Shown: positions 23,971-39,437, numbered from the stretch's first letter. The stretch: 64,000 nt of DNA from Liolophura sinensis (GCF_032854445.1 NC_088295.1:34750510-34814509); one strand, 5' to 3'. Numbers and translations: made by a program. The notes: generated by a model not told the origin, from the sequence alone.

Positions 23971-26900
23971 TTTATGTCATAAATATTGTTCCTGTGAAGA
24001 GGATAACCTACCTCAATGGATGCCAAGAAAGATTATCATTCACCTGTAATACAAGTAAGACTTGACTTCTCATTGATAGAGTGCCTCCTGTTAAAATGGT
24101 AGATATGGGGGTTTCCAAAATCGTTAACCTTGGTGTAATATTAGCTCACTTGGCCCTGAAAAGAAAGGGAACAGGCCCTCTAATGGTGCCTTGGTAAGGC
24201 ATTGTCTGGTATCTTCTGCTTGGTATATTAGTGATACAGCACTATAAGAATGGCAGCATTCCGGTCAAATATGACTCAAGACTACACCATCCTGAATGGT
24301 GTTAAAAATGGTGTTAAACACCAGTTAAAGTAAACTACATGTAACTAAAAAATTCTGGCCTGTGGACAAGTGAAGTGCATGTGGATTGTTGAATGAAGTT
24401 ATAGTTGTGTTAGTTATACATGTTTGAAGTGGATGCCTGTAGAGAAAAAGGAATGTTATATATACATGTATGAGTGATATTACAGTTAAAAGTACATGTA
24501 GTTATGCTGCAGGTGGGGAATAGATATACACATAAAGTTAACTAAGATGAACAATTTAAAGATTTGTATCTCAGGTAAGAAAGCTGTGGTTAAACAAGTA
24601 GAACCCTCAAAAAACTGTAATTGTTGGATAAAAACAATTTGATCTCTTTGGATTGGCTACGGGTGACTGATCATACATGGTGCCTTTGATTGGTATCAGG
24701 TGAAAAAATGCAGAACTAAACATGCATGTGATTCACTTCATTGCCCCTGCGTAAAAACTGTCAAACCAATACATCTCTATAAAGACACCATTCATGCATA
24801 TATATGTTGTAGCTTTGTCAGTTATTAAATGAAGCTCTCAGTGTTGGGTTTAGATGTATGTGCATTATCATCTGGACATTACATGTACATCCAACCAAAA
24901 AGAGATGCATTGTACTAGAACAGTTTATAAATAATTCAAAGTAATAGAAAGGAGAAAGCCAGAAATTTAAATCCCTTGGACATGTGCATAATAATTAATT
25001 CAGAGCGAAACTCGTTTCATTATGCAGAGAATGATTATGATTCTGTGTGGATCTAAGTACCATCAAACTACTTGTTGTCTGAGTTATCATTTACATGTCT
25101 TGCCTCGGCGTATATGTAGCTGTACTGTACCTGGTCACATTGTCCAATGTCCAATGTCCAACACATTGTGAGTATATTTTTAGGCCTGGCAGCCTGGGCG
25201 GTTTGGACTTATGATATAGTCAGCTTTGGGATCAATACCTCCCGGTGTCATTGATGACACTTAATACTGATAAAGTTAACACGCCCACAATATGTTCATA
25301 ATTTATCTTCAGTTTAAATACTCATCTTTCATAGCAGTTACTGGAATTCCACATTCTGGCAAATGTATTCAGCAGAGGAAATTTTAATAGACTATAATAT
25401 ATGTCACCATTTATGAATACAAGGAGTGAATGATGTAGGAGCAGTGTCCATGTACAATCTTCATAATGTTTCATAATACATTAGTAAAAAGGTTTCTTGA
25501 AAAGTATCGGTTTTTTCCCATGTCCCAGTGTTTTAAGCCGGAAGTAGGTTTTGTGTGGTGAAGCCAGTGTGCTCATGATACAATATGTTTTTTTGGAACT
25601 TTTCTTTACTGCTAATAAATTACAGAATTGAGTCAAACATCCTGTTTCACACAGAAGAGTAAACTTGGATTGTACTTGCTTGTTGGGTAATACAATATTT
25701 TCACCTGATGCCAATCCATGCTGGTTTCACAAGGCTTGAGACTTGAGCAAATGTAATAGTTTGACCAGTCAACTGGCTGGTGTGATTCATAAAGGAGTCT
25801 GCCAAGGGCTGTGTGTACTTGAACTCAGACAGAGCATCGACAACAGGCAGGGGGTCCTGGCAAATCGTCTGCATACACTAGTGCTGGTGAAAAAAAAATG
25901 GCGCCCAGTCTGGGAATTACTCTTCAACATTTTGACAGGATTTGGTAAATTATTTACACCTGTAGGCTGTGCACTTGTTATACCCTCACAAAAGCTGACA
26001 TCTTGTTCAGGTCTCTTTCCTCAGTTTCAAAAAAAAACAACAATCCTGAACTTATGAATCTTGAACAATTGTGAGGAATTCTGTCTGTCTGTAAAGTGTT
26101 AATCTTGGGGCTTCTGATGTGAGGCAGTCCTTTGCTGGGACTGGAACCCTTCGGATTATACAGCTGTGTAAATGAGTCTTCACATGTAAGCAGTACTCCA
26201 CAAGAAACAGCAATGCTCAAGATTTGTGCTAGCTTGTTAACTGCACCAATACTGGCACAATCACCAGGTCATGGGACATTTATTTAGAAAAAAGGCTATA
26301 TGTAACTGTTTTCCTGTCCATAATTTTTTGTTTTGCCTAGCTGTGCTTTCAAGGATATTTGTTGGCAATTGCTCCTGGAGGCTGGCAAAGGTAAGGTCAA
26401 GGCAAATGAAATGTGTGTCTTACTGTATGTACATACATGTAAGCTTATAATTTTAGGCCAGGCAAAGTCGTCCATAGTTGAAGCCAGTTGGGATTTAGGA
26501 GATCTGTAGCAAATGGATACACCTGCACTGAAGTTTGTGAACAGAACTGATTCAATATACATGGACATGGAGGAGAACATTGCACAATTTTAGTTTTTAC
26601 CTGGGTATTATGCTGAATTCTCGTCGGAAATCCCTGGATGCATGCATGTATATGTTTTACAAAAGTTCATCTTGGAAGGCCCAGTGCATGTCTGCCACAT
26701 TGTAACTCTTGTTGTCAGTATTTTTTTATGCCTGAAACAGTAATGTTGGCTATTTTGATGAAAAAGTCCCTGCTCTTTCCATCTGTGTGCCCAAGTGACA
26801 ATCAAACTGTAAGTGTCCCCTGAAAAATCTTGTCTGATAACTTCAGCTCTAATTTGCCATCATACAAGGTGTGGCTGAGTAATTGTTGATGTGATGTAAA

Positions 26901-27445
26901 TCATAATCATTACTTGTATTTGGAAAGCAACTAATTGTTGTTGCTGCTTTTATAGCCTAATGATTGCATCAAGATGAATGCTTAACCGGATGTGCTTATA
27001 TTCATTTACAAGCAACACAATATTGTTGAACTGAAACATTGAAGAAACATTTTGGGCATTCCTCCAGGGCTTAAATTTCCATTGGTGGATATATATATAT
27101 ATTCATGAGGATACATATACCTGTGGTGGTTAATTGTGTTCTTGTTTCCTTAATGCCACTTCAGTCTCTCTTTTGTCCTCCCTGCAATGAGACCACACCC
27201 ACACCTGATCAAGCCTACTCGGTTTAATCCCTCTGGGAGGACTGGGTTTCCTTTTCCCGTCATCAAATCCTTGTGAGAACCTGTAGGGATTGGTCTGTTA
27301 CATGGACTCAGTTTCAGAAGATGAAGTGTGTGGACAACGCACATCTTACCTGTGTAATGGGATTAATTCCATTTATTGATTGCAAAGAACTAGGCTGAGG
27401 CATGTGTGCATATTTGTTGATGTAATACATTAAGAAACTGTCATA

Positions 27446-28366
27446 CAGTACTGCTCGATCCTAACGATATACTCTACGAGTATCACTCGCCCATCCTACG
27501 CGCATCTTGATCGGGTGTGGGGTGGGTCCTATGCAGATCATACGACAGATATTGGCACCATCCTGTTCACATCTTAAGCAGATTTTGATCGGTACATGTA
27601 GTCTTGTTTAGACGGTTTTATGGTTACGTACCAGCTATAAACATGACACACTGTATCGTCACATTGCTTACCTGGTAAGGCATGCATGGTGACGAGAAAA
27701 GCACTCACGAATAGTCTGTCATTTGCCTAACTCTCACTTATTCAAGCCAGTAAAACATTGAGCTAGCCCAATGCATGACTTCTGAGTTTTGCTTTTCCCG
27801 AAGTTTATTATTGTTAGTGGAAATGTGAAATCGTATCTTCATTCCCGGACAACTAGAGATGACATAAGTTCTCGCCAAAAGCTCCACTAATATTATTAAT
27901 TAGCCATTCGTTTTGCCTGAATTATCACATGTAAGTTTTGTTATAACTACCGGTATACACTATATTTAACATTTAAATTGACTGCCTTAGATCATGTGCG
28001 AATTAGTAACCACACCGGGAAATAGAATTCATAAATATTTTTTGTTTATTCAGAGACAACAAATCAGGTTGTTGTCGAATATCGTTGTGTTTGTTACAAG
28101 TTAAATAAATTTATGTGTGAATGTTAATGTATGTCGTAAAACCCTACGTGGTATTTGTTACAAGTTAGATGAATATATGTGTGAAGAATAATGTATGTCG
28201 TAAAACCTTACGTGGATGCTCGTCTGATCCTATGCTCATCAAACGTGGATGGTACACCCATCTTGGCTGTATGATGTGAACGTCTTCCAGCGATAATACG
28301 CCCTTCCTACGTGGATATTCCAACCCACGTCCGTGCCAGATATATCATTAGGATCAAGCAGGACTG
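27446..28366. mobile_element. Non-autonomous Tc1/mariner-like DNA element (921 bp) with inverted ends and TA target duplication
   Basis: The left end CAGTACTGCTCGATCCTAAC (27,446) and the reverse complement of the right end, CAGTCCTGCTTGATCCTAAT (from 28,366), match over 26 bases with three differences. Both sides are flanked by TA (27,444-27,445 and 28,367-28,368). TA duplication and CAGT termini are typical of the Tc1/mariner superfamily. The interior has no transposase frame, so it would depend on a helper. It contains a tandem duplication of about 64 bp (28,090-28,215) and further subterminal inverted words (CCTACGCG and CCTACGTGG types). Confidence 0.8.
28090..28215. repeat. 64-bp tandem duplication inside the Tc1/mariner-like element
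   Basis: TTTGTTACAAGTTAAATAAA and TTTGTTACAAGTTAGATGAA begin two colinear copies, each ending GTATGTCGTAAAACC(C/T)TACG followed by TGG. Confidence 0.9.
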
Positions 28367-30965
28367 TAAACTTGATCTGATATTTGTTACGTAAATTCAT
28401 TGTTCCAGGGTACATACGGTACACAGTGTGTTCCATATGCACATGTATATGTAGCTAGGGTCACACCTGTGATAGCTGATGACAAAGGTATTTCAACAAT
28501 ATTTTGACACACCCAGAAACGCTGAACTACTGGAGACCTGACCTGTCACTTCTGAAAAGGAGCAGGAAGAACAGACCTTAGAGTGTGTGTATGTTGACAA
28601 CAACAACACAGTTTATTTGATGTGTACATGCATGTGGTTCATTCAACTTTCATTAATTGCAAGTTTTACAATTAAGCAGATTTTGGGGGCATGATTTAGG
28701 GCTATTTATATTAACCTGTAAATATTGTCTTTCACTTTGAGATTGTAATTATTACACCTATTTTAAATAAATGCCTTTCACACTAATTTAAAGGCAGTGA
28801 TATAATATGCTACTTATTTTTGACCAAAAAAAATGTTTTTTCTGGGTTACGCGTATTCACTTCGAGTCAGAAAGAATATCTAGAAAGCAAATGACTTGTG
28901 AGTATGTAGACATTGCAGATTTTAGCATGGAATGTATAGAAATGTAGTTCTTTCAAACCGAAAGTCAGCCTCATACACGTACGTTCTTCAGTACGCCTCT
29001 ACATGTATGCGGGCTGAGTTACTTGTCTATGAAGGGTCAGCTATTAAATTTAAGATCAGGACTTTCGGCTATATATAAAACATAATATAATTGAAAAGAT
29101 GTATAATTTCAAGCAAATATACACTGTAAACATACACCATAAACCTGTCTTATTATTTTAAAAACCTTTGGATTTTAAGTGACATGACATAAACGTATTC
29201 CGCAGCCAAAGGTGGAAGGGTTGATACAAAACTGGCTCAGGGCGTTGCCAGTGTTACACTTCATTGACTTAGCAAATTCCACATACTATTTGTCAGGGGA
29301 ATGACTCTTGCTCTAAATGATCATTCACCGGAATGGACTGTTGACAAACTCAAGTGCAGGCTGAATTCAGAATCATTCTTTTCATAGCAGGGAAATCAAT
29401 TAAATTGCTCCAGCGTCCGCTGTAAACCTCTTAGACTGACACACTTTATCTATTGACGTTCTCTGTCCATTTTATTGTGTTACCTTCAACTCTGCTCTAA
29501 CTCAAAAAGTGTTCTAATGTGATTTATTTAATGAAAAGATGGGTATGGCAGTGATATCAGGCCTTTGCATCGTGTGAGTAAAAGCTATGAAAAGGAAAGT
29601 GATTTATTGCTCACACTTTTGATCAAAGAAAGTTGATGTACATACTGTTTTTAACTGTTAGTTCACAGGCCCTCCAAGCCGTGGAGGGTGCTGTATACAG
29701 TCAATTAACTCCTCCCACCCCACCCTTTGCAATTCCTGAAAAATTCTAATAGGACATTCTTATACACAGGCTGTGAACAAAGCTTTCAGGACTTGCACCT
29801 AGTACACTCCCCGCCCCAAGCTGCCATCAAATTTGCTTTCCACCAGTATATTGGTTCATGGATCAGGGCTAGGAAATAGTGAGAGTGTTTAATTATAAAA
29901 CTTGACATTTCGTGCCCTATGCAAATTGTTGAGTGATAAGCATTATCACTCAACAGATGTTGAGTTGGCAGATGTTGTCTGGGTCCAGAGGCTGGTTGGC
30001 TGATAACATTGTCAGCCATGATGGTTTCCCATGCCAACACACCTGAATTAATTAACCATGGTCCGATCTTCTCAGCTGGTAGACGGCCATGTCTCACCTG
30101 TAAATTTGTTACCTGTAATCAATAATATATGTATATGATGAGAACTGAAGCTTTCATTTCAGCCTTCAGTGTTGGCCAGATGGTATACAACATGGGCTTG
30201 CTTGTAATTCACTGGTTTGTTATGTTAAGCACATATGTATAGTATTGTATGCAGACTTAAATACATATATGACTATTGCCAACATCATTCCAGTGCATTA
30301 TTACACCCCATTGTGTGTGTGTGTGTGTCTCCAACAGTGCTAGCTCAGTGTGCATATTTTATATTAATTTACCTGAACATGTGTTCAGGCAATAGACCAT
30401 ATTGTTTCTTTGGTGTTCCAGTGTATCCAGTTTTCCAGTTAGCTTATTGAAAGCAGGTACTCATCAATTAGGCATACAGGTGGAACTGCAGTTACACCTC
30501 GGGGCTGATGAACTAAAGTGCCTGAGTGGAGGTGTAAGAGCACACCTGTCCACAGGAAATGACCACTGAGGGCAGGATCTCTTTGGTCACTTCTGGGAAG
30601 TGCACTGACCTGTACATTCAAGCCACATTTGTATATACATATTCCAAGGAAACTACACAGGAGTGGTATCTGTTTGCCATAGGGTTTTCCTTTCCCAGAT
30701 ACCTGTACAACACCTGCAGTCTAGAAGGTGAGAGTTAATGACGTGCAGCATTTACATTTGTCACATTGTGGAATTACATACACTGGTTTTACCTTGTGTA
30801 TTTCAATGCCTAACAGATGCACATGTACATTTTTTGGCATGTACAGTGTAGTTCTTGTGAGTATGTGCATTGTTCTGTTATTTAAGTTATTGATTCTTTG
30901 ATTGACCTGGTTTGCATTCAGGTAAATGATATACATGTATGTGACATAATTTTGTTACATACAAA

Positions 30966-30973
30966 TATATATT

Positions 30974-31008
<35 letters not shown>

Positions 31009-31028
31009 ATATTTATGTGTGTGTGTGA
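30966..31028. repeat. Compound (TA)n-(TG)n microsatellite
   Basis: An AT tract passes directly into about ten TG repeats and a further ATTTATGTGTGTGTG segment. Confidence 0.95.
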
Positions 31029-31544
31029 CACTGTATGTGTACATTGTAAGTGAACATCTGTGCTAAAAAATTTATTGATAATCATAAAATTCAAAATGCT
31101 CATTCAATGAAGACTTTTAAAGTTAAATGGATGTCCAAACTTTAGATCCATTAAAATCACATGTAGATCTATATGTTTTAGCAGCGTGGTGTAGACTAAG
31201 TGTACAGATACATGTAGACGGGCCACATTGATTTCCCTCCCACTCCTGTAGCAAACACACAGGCAGTTCCCATATCGTCGGAGCTCTAGGCGTGGCGTAA
31301 CTCTGATATATCCTCTCTATTTGCTGAATTCTGATGTTGCTATGTGACAAAAAACAATCTCTAGTGACATGGTTGTGTGCAGAAGGGTGTTGCAAGCACA
31401 CTTTAGCCAAGACCTTTGGGACTGGTGCATGCTTTTGCATCTCATTTACCACAGTTTTTGCAATGTCTGGACTTTAAATCATGTATTTATTACATTACGT
31501 GCGTGTATTTCATTTCTAGGATTTATCCTTGGTATTGATAGGGC

Positions 31545-31765
31545 GTGCTGACATTGGTTTAGTGGACTGTTGGTTGAAAGTCTAGTTAGTTTTGGAGTAC
31601 CAGTAGCAGGATCAAATTCCAGAGGTAAATTGTCAGGTACAGATACCTCATGCCAGGTACAGTGGTTTCCTCTGACTCTGGACACTCATAATCCTGGTCA
31701 CCACCATATATACATGTATATGAAGTATTCTTGAATGCAGCATAAAAAAATTCAAACAAGCCAAA
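31545..31765 (+). mobile_element. SINE family A, strongly diverged copy
   Basis: Order preserved: GTCTAGTTAGTTTTGG head-like part, GATCAAATTCCAGAGG in the place of the B box, GTGGTTTCCTCTGACTCTGG, CTGGTCACCACCATA and the tail GAAGTATTCTTGAATGCAGC with an A-rich end. Identity is low, so the call rests on colinearity. Confidence 0.6.
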
Positions 31766-34700
31766 TGCAACCTACATCAGCTTGGATTGGAAAATAGTAT
31801 GCACATTTTACACCATATGTACATCGTAGGCCATTGATCAGTTATGCTGAAGAAGTCATTTTATTGTTGAGTTTGTATAGTTCATGTTCGCTCAAGACAA
31901 AAAAGGAAACACTGGATGTTTTCTTGATTAGAATGAAAAGGGAGGTGGTTATGCAGTTATCAAGGATGCAAGTTATAATATCACAGACTTTCAGCATCAT
32001 CCATGGGCATAACCTTCCTTGGACCTTGGACCCAATGCATCTTATGATTTAGACTCTGTGTACACAGATAGCCAACATATTTGGCCATGTCACTTGTATT
32101 TAAGCAAACTTTTAGCTCCAAGTGGTTGGGATGTATTAAAGCCTTCATCTGGAAATATGTTGCATATTCAAGTAAAGGCTGGCTGAGACAGCATGAAGCA
32201 CAAGGTTATCTACAACCTATCCCTTCAGCTCTGGATTAGTGTTTGTAATTTACACATCCTTCACTAGGCAATAGCATGTTTGTATTATTTCTTTACCTCT
32301 GCATGCTTATTTCTATTAATCGGGAAAATGTAAATTTATGTTAGATGTTCATATTTATTTGTTCCCTGGAATCCACATATGACAGCTGATGAGGATAGTG
32401 TCTTTGATTGACTTATTTTGGAAATTCATGAAATGTATAAACTCAGTGACCTCTTCTCAGAAATGGTTTGCAAAGTACAGACATTGCTTCATGACTGGTC
32501 ACTGTAAACCATTCATATATGTATGACTGGGAACAGAATGTTGAATTCCGAGGAACGTCCAGCTTTGGAAGCAATCAAGTCTAAAGCAGATAGATGTTGA
32601 CGCTGTGAGATTCACTGTGTAGTTATCCTGCATTGGCATCCCAAGATTGGTCACAATCAAACTCTCAGAATCGTAAAATCGGGATGTACAAATTTCACCT
32701 GGTCAAAATGGACGGCTGACAGGTTGTGTGTTTGAGTGGGGTGGGTTGGGGGTTGAGTGTATTGAGGTGTGCAGGCGGTTGATTTTCCACCAGACCAGTC
32801 TGTTCCCTCTCTTAGCCTCTAGCCCCTGTGGAAGGGGGCTCGTCTCTGTGGGTAAGAGGCTCCTCACCAAACAGGACCTGTTGACAGTGTGTGACCCCTT
32901 CCTTACCTGTCCTGTTTGAGCAGGCACTGCCTTAAACAGACAGATTGGCCTGGACAAAGCCCAGATTCAGCCTAAGAACACACATAACAACAACTGCCCA
33001 CTTCGAAACAAATGTTTCTTTTTAATCCTGTATACAGTTAGAACACCCAGTTCTTTTTTCTCGTGATTTTATGAAGTCAGGCCGCTGAGCTGATTTCAGA
33101 TTTGCCTAAGCTCCAGGAGACTTGAAATGTAAGCTATCAAATCTTAGCTTGAACTTCCTCCGTGTTTTACGCTTCCTTTTACATGTGACCTGTGTCCACA
33201 ACTTTAATTGGATTATAGGGCTATTCTTTGGACTAGCCAATTGGAGTTCAACTGAATACTAACAGAGTTAATAATGATGTTTAGGAATTCTTCACGTACA
33301 GCTATACAACGTATATGCCAGTGTGGTAGGCATGCACACACAAGACTTTAACAGGTCTACAGACATTTAATTGTTCAAGCGACTTTTGGGTAATGAAACT
33401 GAAATATGTTGCATTGTTCAAAAAAATAAATCTCTTCTGACATCAGTTAAGGAATTGGAGTTTCTGCACTTTTTGTTTCTTACTTCTGCTTTGTAAGTAA
33501 CAATACATGTTGATATGTGATGTAAGCTAAGTCTATGGCTAGAGAAGAACTCTAAGAAAACTGATCAGAAAATGAAAATGTTCAGCCCAGCAATGAAATA
33601 AATGACTAGATAATCATGCAATCATTGATTAAAATTTATAAATGTAAATGTTACATACGTGTTTATTACTTTGACAGTTTTATAAGGAAATGAAGGTCAG
33701 CCATAATGTATCAGATATGAGTCAAATATACATGAATTTATAACAAGCGTTTGGCTTCAGATACAGTTTCAGATAAGAATGCTCTTGAATTATACTTATT
33801 TTTTTTGATGATGTTTACTCTTCTTTGTTTTTTGTCTGCGTGAACAACCTGTGACCGTGATGTGTTTTTTTCCTTTCTTCACACTTATTTTGTGGCTTTA
33901 ATTTTAGAACCAGGTCACTTATTTTAGATTGATTAGATTTAAAGATATCATTTGAGTATTTTTTTTTTTTGTCTTTTGCTTCTTTCTCTTTCAAGTACAT
34001 CTCAAATCTCTGTTTTGCTTAACAGAATACATGTCATTATCTTGTTCCCTTGAATTCCTTGGCTTTGTCTCATTTTGAAAAATCTAAAGAAGACATTAAA
34101 TTAAAGAAAAAGTTTCAACTTCACGCCCCTGGGCAGAAACATATTAAGCCTTGATTCAAGGATCTCACTCTATCTAAATTGACCAAGGAGTAACAAAAAT
34201 TTAACTAAAAAAATTAAAAAAAAAAGGAATGAAGACAAATACAAATAACATAAAGGTGCTACTAATCTTGTAGGAAAGCTATAATTAGACTATTAACATT
34301 CTTTGAGCCATCTAAGAAAAAACAGTGAACTTGGAGACAATGTGTTCTGGGTTGGAGACTTAAGTTGTACAGGTAGATGTACGTACATGTATATTATTAT
34401 AAATGTACATATATTGTATTTACTTGACCTGATCACCAGCACCAATATGAGAGGTGACCTTACATGTAGATGTTGTGCTAAAATACCTGCCAGGCAAACA
34501 TCCCTCATGATCAGGGGTTGAGATATCTGATGTATGGGTAAACACTGCCCCTTGCCAGGAAAAGCACGTACTTAATATAGATTTGAATATAGTTAGCATA
34601 TACTTGTACACCCAGGGGGCTGAGTTCTTTATCTCATGAAAGTGTGTTTGTATGGTCTCAGCTTGTATATCACACTGGATTGTAGTAGTCCAAGTTATAT

Positions 34701-37700
34701 ATGGGTCATAAATTTTGCCTAGTACAAGGTGTAGAATTTTATCACAGGCAGTAGACTTAGATCATTCAGTTGGCTATGTGATATACACCACTTACTCATG
34801 TTTTCATGTCATATTACAGTATGTAAATCCCAAAGGAGAGGCAGGTAAACAAGTTTAGGTAAAATATATTGCCACAAAAGGGATAAATACTGCCAACTTG
34901 AGACGTAATTTTCAAAGTGAAAGATGATCCAGTTTACAATATTGATCTTTAGATGAAGGATTTATGTACCTGGTAAGTAACTAGTACTGCAGGTCTTCCA
35001 GACTTTTGTGACCATATATACCATATGTTATAAATGTGTGCCCAGAATGTTGTGAAATATAGTGTAAAACCCAGAGATACATATATATGTATACATAGTC
35101 AATATAACACGGTCACAAATGTGTCTCCCAAATTTTTCACTCAGTTGTTATGGTACACGTCTGCACATACACATGTATATACCTTCGAAAGTTGCAGTGA
35201 AGAAGAAATTGTCAATTGTTTACTCCCAAAAGCATGGTTTTCATGTAACTAATCCATGAAAATCATGATATTAGGTATTTATTTGGCTTACTTTGAAGAT
35301 TAAGCAATCAAACTACATGTATGTCTCTTCCTCTATGGCAAGCTGTCAGTTAAGCTAACTAAAGTGCAATAACACTTTTTGGTTAGTATTTGGATGTGAA
35401 CTTCTGCTATACATTACATCTGCCTGCAGACTATACATCATATGTATGTATATGATAAATTGAATGAACATAATAGTTTCCACACTTGACAAAATCCAGT
35501 ATTTCTGTGACTGATGTGATATGAGAAGGGGAAATTCACCACCAGGCCTAATGGTATATAATACATATTTGCCCTATATATATGGCCCCAAAAGTGCCTT
35601 TTTAGGATAAATAAAACAGGTTAAAAACATATAGTTTGGGGTTGTAACTTACAGTCATCCAACAGGAGCCTTTCCTAGGAAACCTTAAAAACACCTTTAA
35701 TTTCTTATATGAATAACCCTATTTCTGAATATTTTTAACCATGAGCTACACATTATGCATGATGGACAATAGTATATCTGTGTCTCGTGAATCAGGAACA
35801 TAATATTAGGCTGTCAACGGACTGCCTTCTCCACCGTTCATGTTTGTGCCCTTGTATGTGATCAGGTGAGGTGTATAGACGCTGATTTCCACAGAACCTT
35901 TATGTTCCCTTTCCCAAACTTTTTCATGTTCTTATTGTGGGTAGATGTTTACACTTATCATGCCACTTGTTTGACTGAAGGTGAAATGCAGTTTGGATGC
36001 TGATGTGGTATTGTTGTACATTTATTGTTAGTAAGGTATCTGGTTGAAATCAATGTTAAAGAGCCGATTGAGTGTCAGGACATCTGTGTGTTAAAGCAAG
36101 GTGAAATGATAAAGATGGAGGTAGTTTGAAATGCTTTTCCAAATGGTAAAAAAATCACAGTGTATTAAATCCGCTATTGTACTTCATACGAAAAAAAACA
36201 TTTTCTATCCTTTCCACTTGTGCCTGTGGTGATGTCATACACAGACACATGGCATTACCCATTGCATTACCCATCTATATAGCCACAAATGATGCTGTTC
36301 TTTCAAACTCTTTGATGTCATAACTGCCCGGAAAATTATCACATCGTTTTTTTTTATCACATCATATTTTTAAGGAAACTGCTAAAGGTTTTGTTTTTGA
36401 GGACTCTTCATGCAGGTATATACATGTAGTTTAAATGGTCTTATTCATCTTTAATCCTTTTGAGCTATGATGTTAAACAGTTATGGAAAAAAATGCCTAC
36501 ATATTAGAGGATAGCTCTGTTCCATATCATTTTGGTCATGTCATCTTAATATTTCTACCCAATTTCACAGTGGCACTTTAAGAAGCACTTTACCTGAATA
36601 CAGTGACCTGTATCGTGTGCTGACAGTTTGTCTGTTGTTAATGTTAATATTGACATGTTATGCCTCAGCTGTATGACTTCTTTGTTAACCTTGTTCATGT
36701 CTTTCTTAACATTAATTATTTAATGAAGAGTAAAACTGATACTTATATTTAAATGTGTAAAGTTCTAAATTTGATTACATTCCATTTACAAGAGTATAAG
36801 AAGACCCAGTGGTGTGTTAAATATGGGTTTCAGCACACTAGTATTTATTTGTGCGTTTTTTCAGAATTTTATTACTTTTAGTTAACAAGACCATGGGGAG
36901 CACCAGGTGAGTGTTAAATATCAGCTTTAGCATAATCGAAGGCGACAATCAGTAAACTGACTCCATGTAAACTACCAGTATAGGTAGTATACTGTAAGCT
37001 GTATGTTTTGGACGGGAAAGAGGTAAACATTGACTGTGTATTAAAATGTGCCTTGGCTGATCCAACATGTCTAGTGAAAGGTGTAGCATTATATGTCCAG
37101 TTACAGCGTTGTGTTGCCTTTGATGTGTCTATGCAGTCGTTGTAGTTCAGAATGTTTGAACAGGGAACCCATGCCAGCATGCCTTAACAGCTGATATGTT
37201 CCCTGTACACAGAGCCCATATAGCAGGCGTGTTTCGCCCTGTCAAGGTATTGTAGAAATGGCTCTGTGTCGGATAAAGGAAGTTTCCATTGAGCTTCAGG
37301 GAAATCTTCTTGTACGAACCAAGGTAAATTTGATCGCCTCTTTGAAAGGCATGTATAGTTGACTGCCGGTGACTTTGGTCTGATAGGTGACTTCATCAAC
37401 CAGTTTTATAATACATTATTGTGTGAATTGAGTCACAGCACATATGGTTCAGTGTTGGGGGCGTGAATTTGTCACCACAGGATTACTAGTCTGAACTTAC
37501 CGTGCTTGGATGTACATGTGACATTACCAGTTAAAAGACCAAAGACTCTTCACTTTTATGGTCATTGAGTGGCCAACTCGCATATTCTCCCATGTCCCCT
37601 TGAGACAGTCAAGAAGTACATGTACAATGTACTATATATACAGTGCATGACTCTGCTCACCAGTCAGATGAGGACCAGAGTTTTCTTTTGAAGTCCTCCG

Positions 37701-39432
37701 GCACATCAGTGGCACTCCCATGACAGCTGCCCAGCTTTGCATTTATTTGACCGTTGCTATGGATACCTGAATGGATGTTGACGACACAGCCTGATCTCCA
37801 TTTACTTACCTGTACATTGATTTTTTTTTGTTAATGGAAAGGAGACTCGGAAGGTAGGCTAGCAGATACCTGATGTAGATGCGCTACGTGTACAGTCTAA
37901 CAGCTAGACAACATGTCTTTGCCACACCCTAGTTTGAAATGACATGCTGAAAATGGTGTATGTACAGTAATGTACATGGTGTGGAATCTGGAGACAGGCT
38001 GGATGAGATCCTAAGATGGGTTATTTGGTAACATCAGAAAATTGAAATACTCGTAGTGTGTTATTTGAAATTTGAAAGGATACATGGAATCGAAATGTGA
38101 TGATTGCCCAATAATAAGGTGTAAATAAGAGTCTGGATGTAGGTGTCCAAACAGACATTCGTATACCAGCTGTCAACCAAAATGGATATTTCGGGAGATG
38201 AGACATATATGATTTTAGTATTGAACTGTGCTTGGAGTGTTTCATAACTAATGGCCGTTTTAATGATCAGTATGTATTGTGTATTTATGCATGTGTATAC
38301 AATACCATCACAGTGTATTGTGCATGTCATGATTTGGTCTGTTGCCTCATGCAGGGTTTTTTCTTTTTGCATACTGCTTAAAAGTGTGCATGAGTGAGTT
38401 GAAACACAGGGTGTCTTTTGGTAGAAATGTTGTAAAGACATTTGTTCATGTAGGAAAGATTCAGGTCATGTTTCAGTATACCTGTACCATATTATGTTTG
38501 CTGTTTGAATCATGCCAGGACTATCATTACATGATCTTGAGACATACAGATTGTGTACAGGTAACAGACGGATCCATGAACAGGACGTGTCAATTTGTGA
38601 TGCAGTATGCTAGTAAACAAACCTACAGGCAACTCAGACCTTGCTTTGTTGGAAATAATCCATAGACGACAATATGTATTTGTATATGTACATGTAAGCC
38701 TTTGTTGATTGCAGTACAGTGTATTGGACTTTAATAAGCCTTAAATATCATTCAAGTGTTGCCTTGATGTTACCACAATACTGATGTATGTATATAGTTT
38801 ATATGTTTTGAAAAGTATGTTCCCATGTGTACATGGCTATGTTCTAGCTAAAATTACGTGTGCATTTTGTTTATCATTTTTGGAATTCCCTTGCTTGAGC
38901 TGTTCTCAAGACCATCGTGACAATATCAGTCAGGTTTGCAACTAGGAAGAAATCTGTGACTCACCTGTGAACAGTTTGGTTTAAGTTAATACTGAAGTGG
39001 GAAAGGCCAGAGGTGTACATCTACTTTGGATTACTCCACCTTTGAAACTAACCACCATAGTATATACTGATATTTGTTTTTCCCCTCACACAAAAATGTT
39101 TCACTTCCATACATGTAAATATGGGTTGAGGAAAGCAATCAGCCCAGAGTAGTTAACCAACAATTGACAGGTTGATGAACTAAACTGAATGTATTTTGGC
39201 CTAAAAAGAATTATTCTTCGAGTACGTCAATGAAAAGCAGGCAAGTAACCTGTCAGTCACCCAACCAAGGGATTGTTTTGTCAGGATTTAATATAAGTAT
39301 TATAGATATAATTAAGTGTTTAAATTGTCTTTTGTTCAAGCTTATGAAAATATTTTCAGTGAGGAAGGCAAAACTGTTCATGCCTGTGCAGTCACCACAG
39401 CTTGCAATGTTAGTGTAACACTAGAGGAAATT

Positions 39433-39437
<5 letters not shown>

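Noticed and set aside
25743-26057. 104-codon plus-strand open frame in intron 1
   Set aside because: The composition is not protein-like, it includes a poly-A-encoded lysine run, and no domain is visible.
32725-32760. G-rich stretch (GGGG-T-GGG-TT-GGGGG) as a G-quadruplex
   Set aside because: Only three G-runs of at least three are close together; a standard four-run motif is not met.
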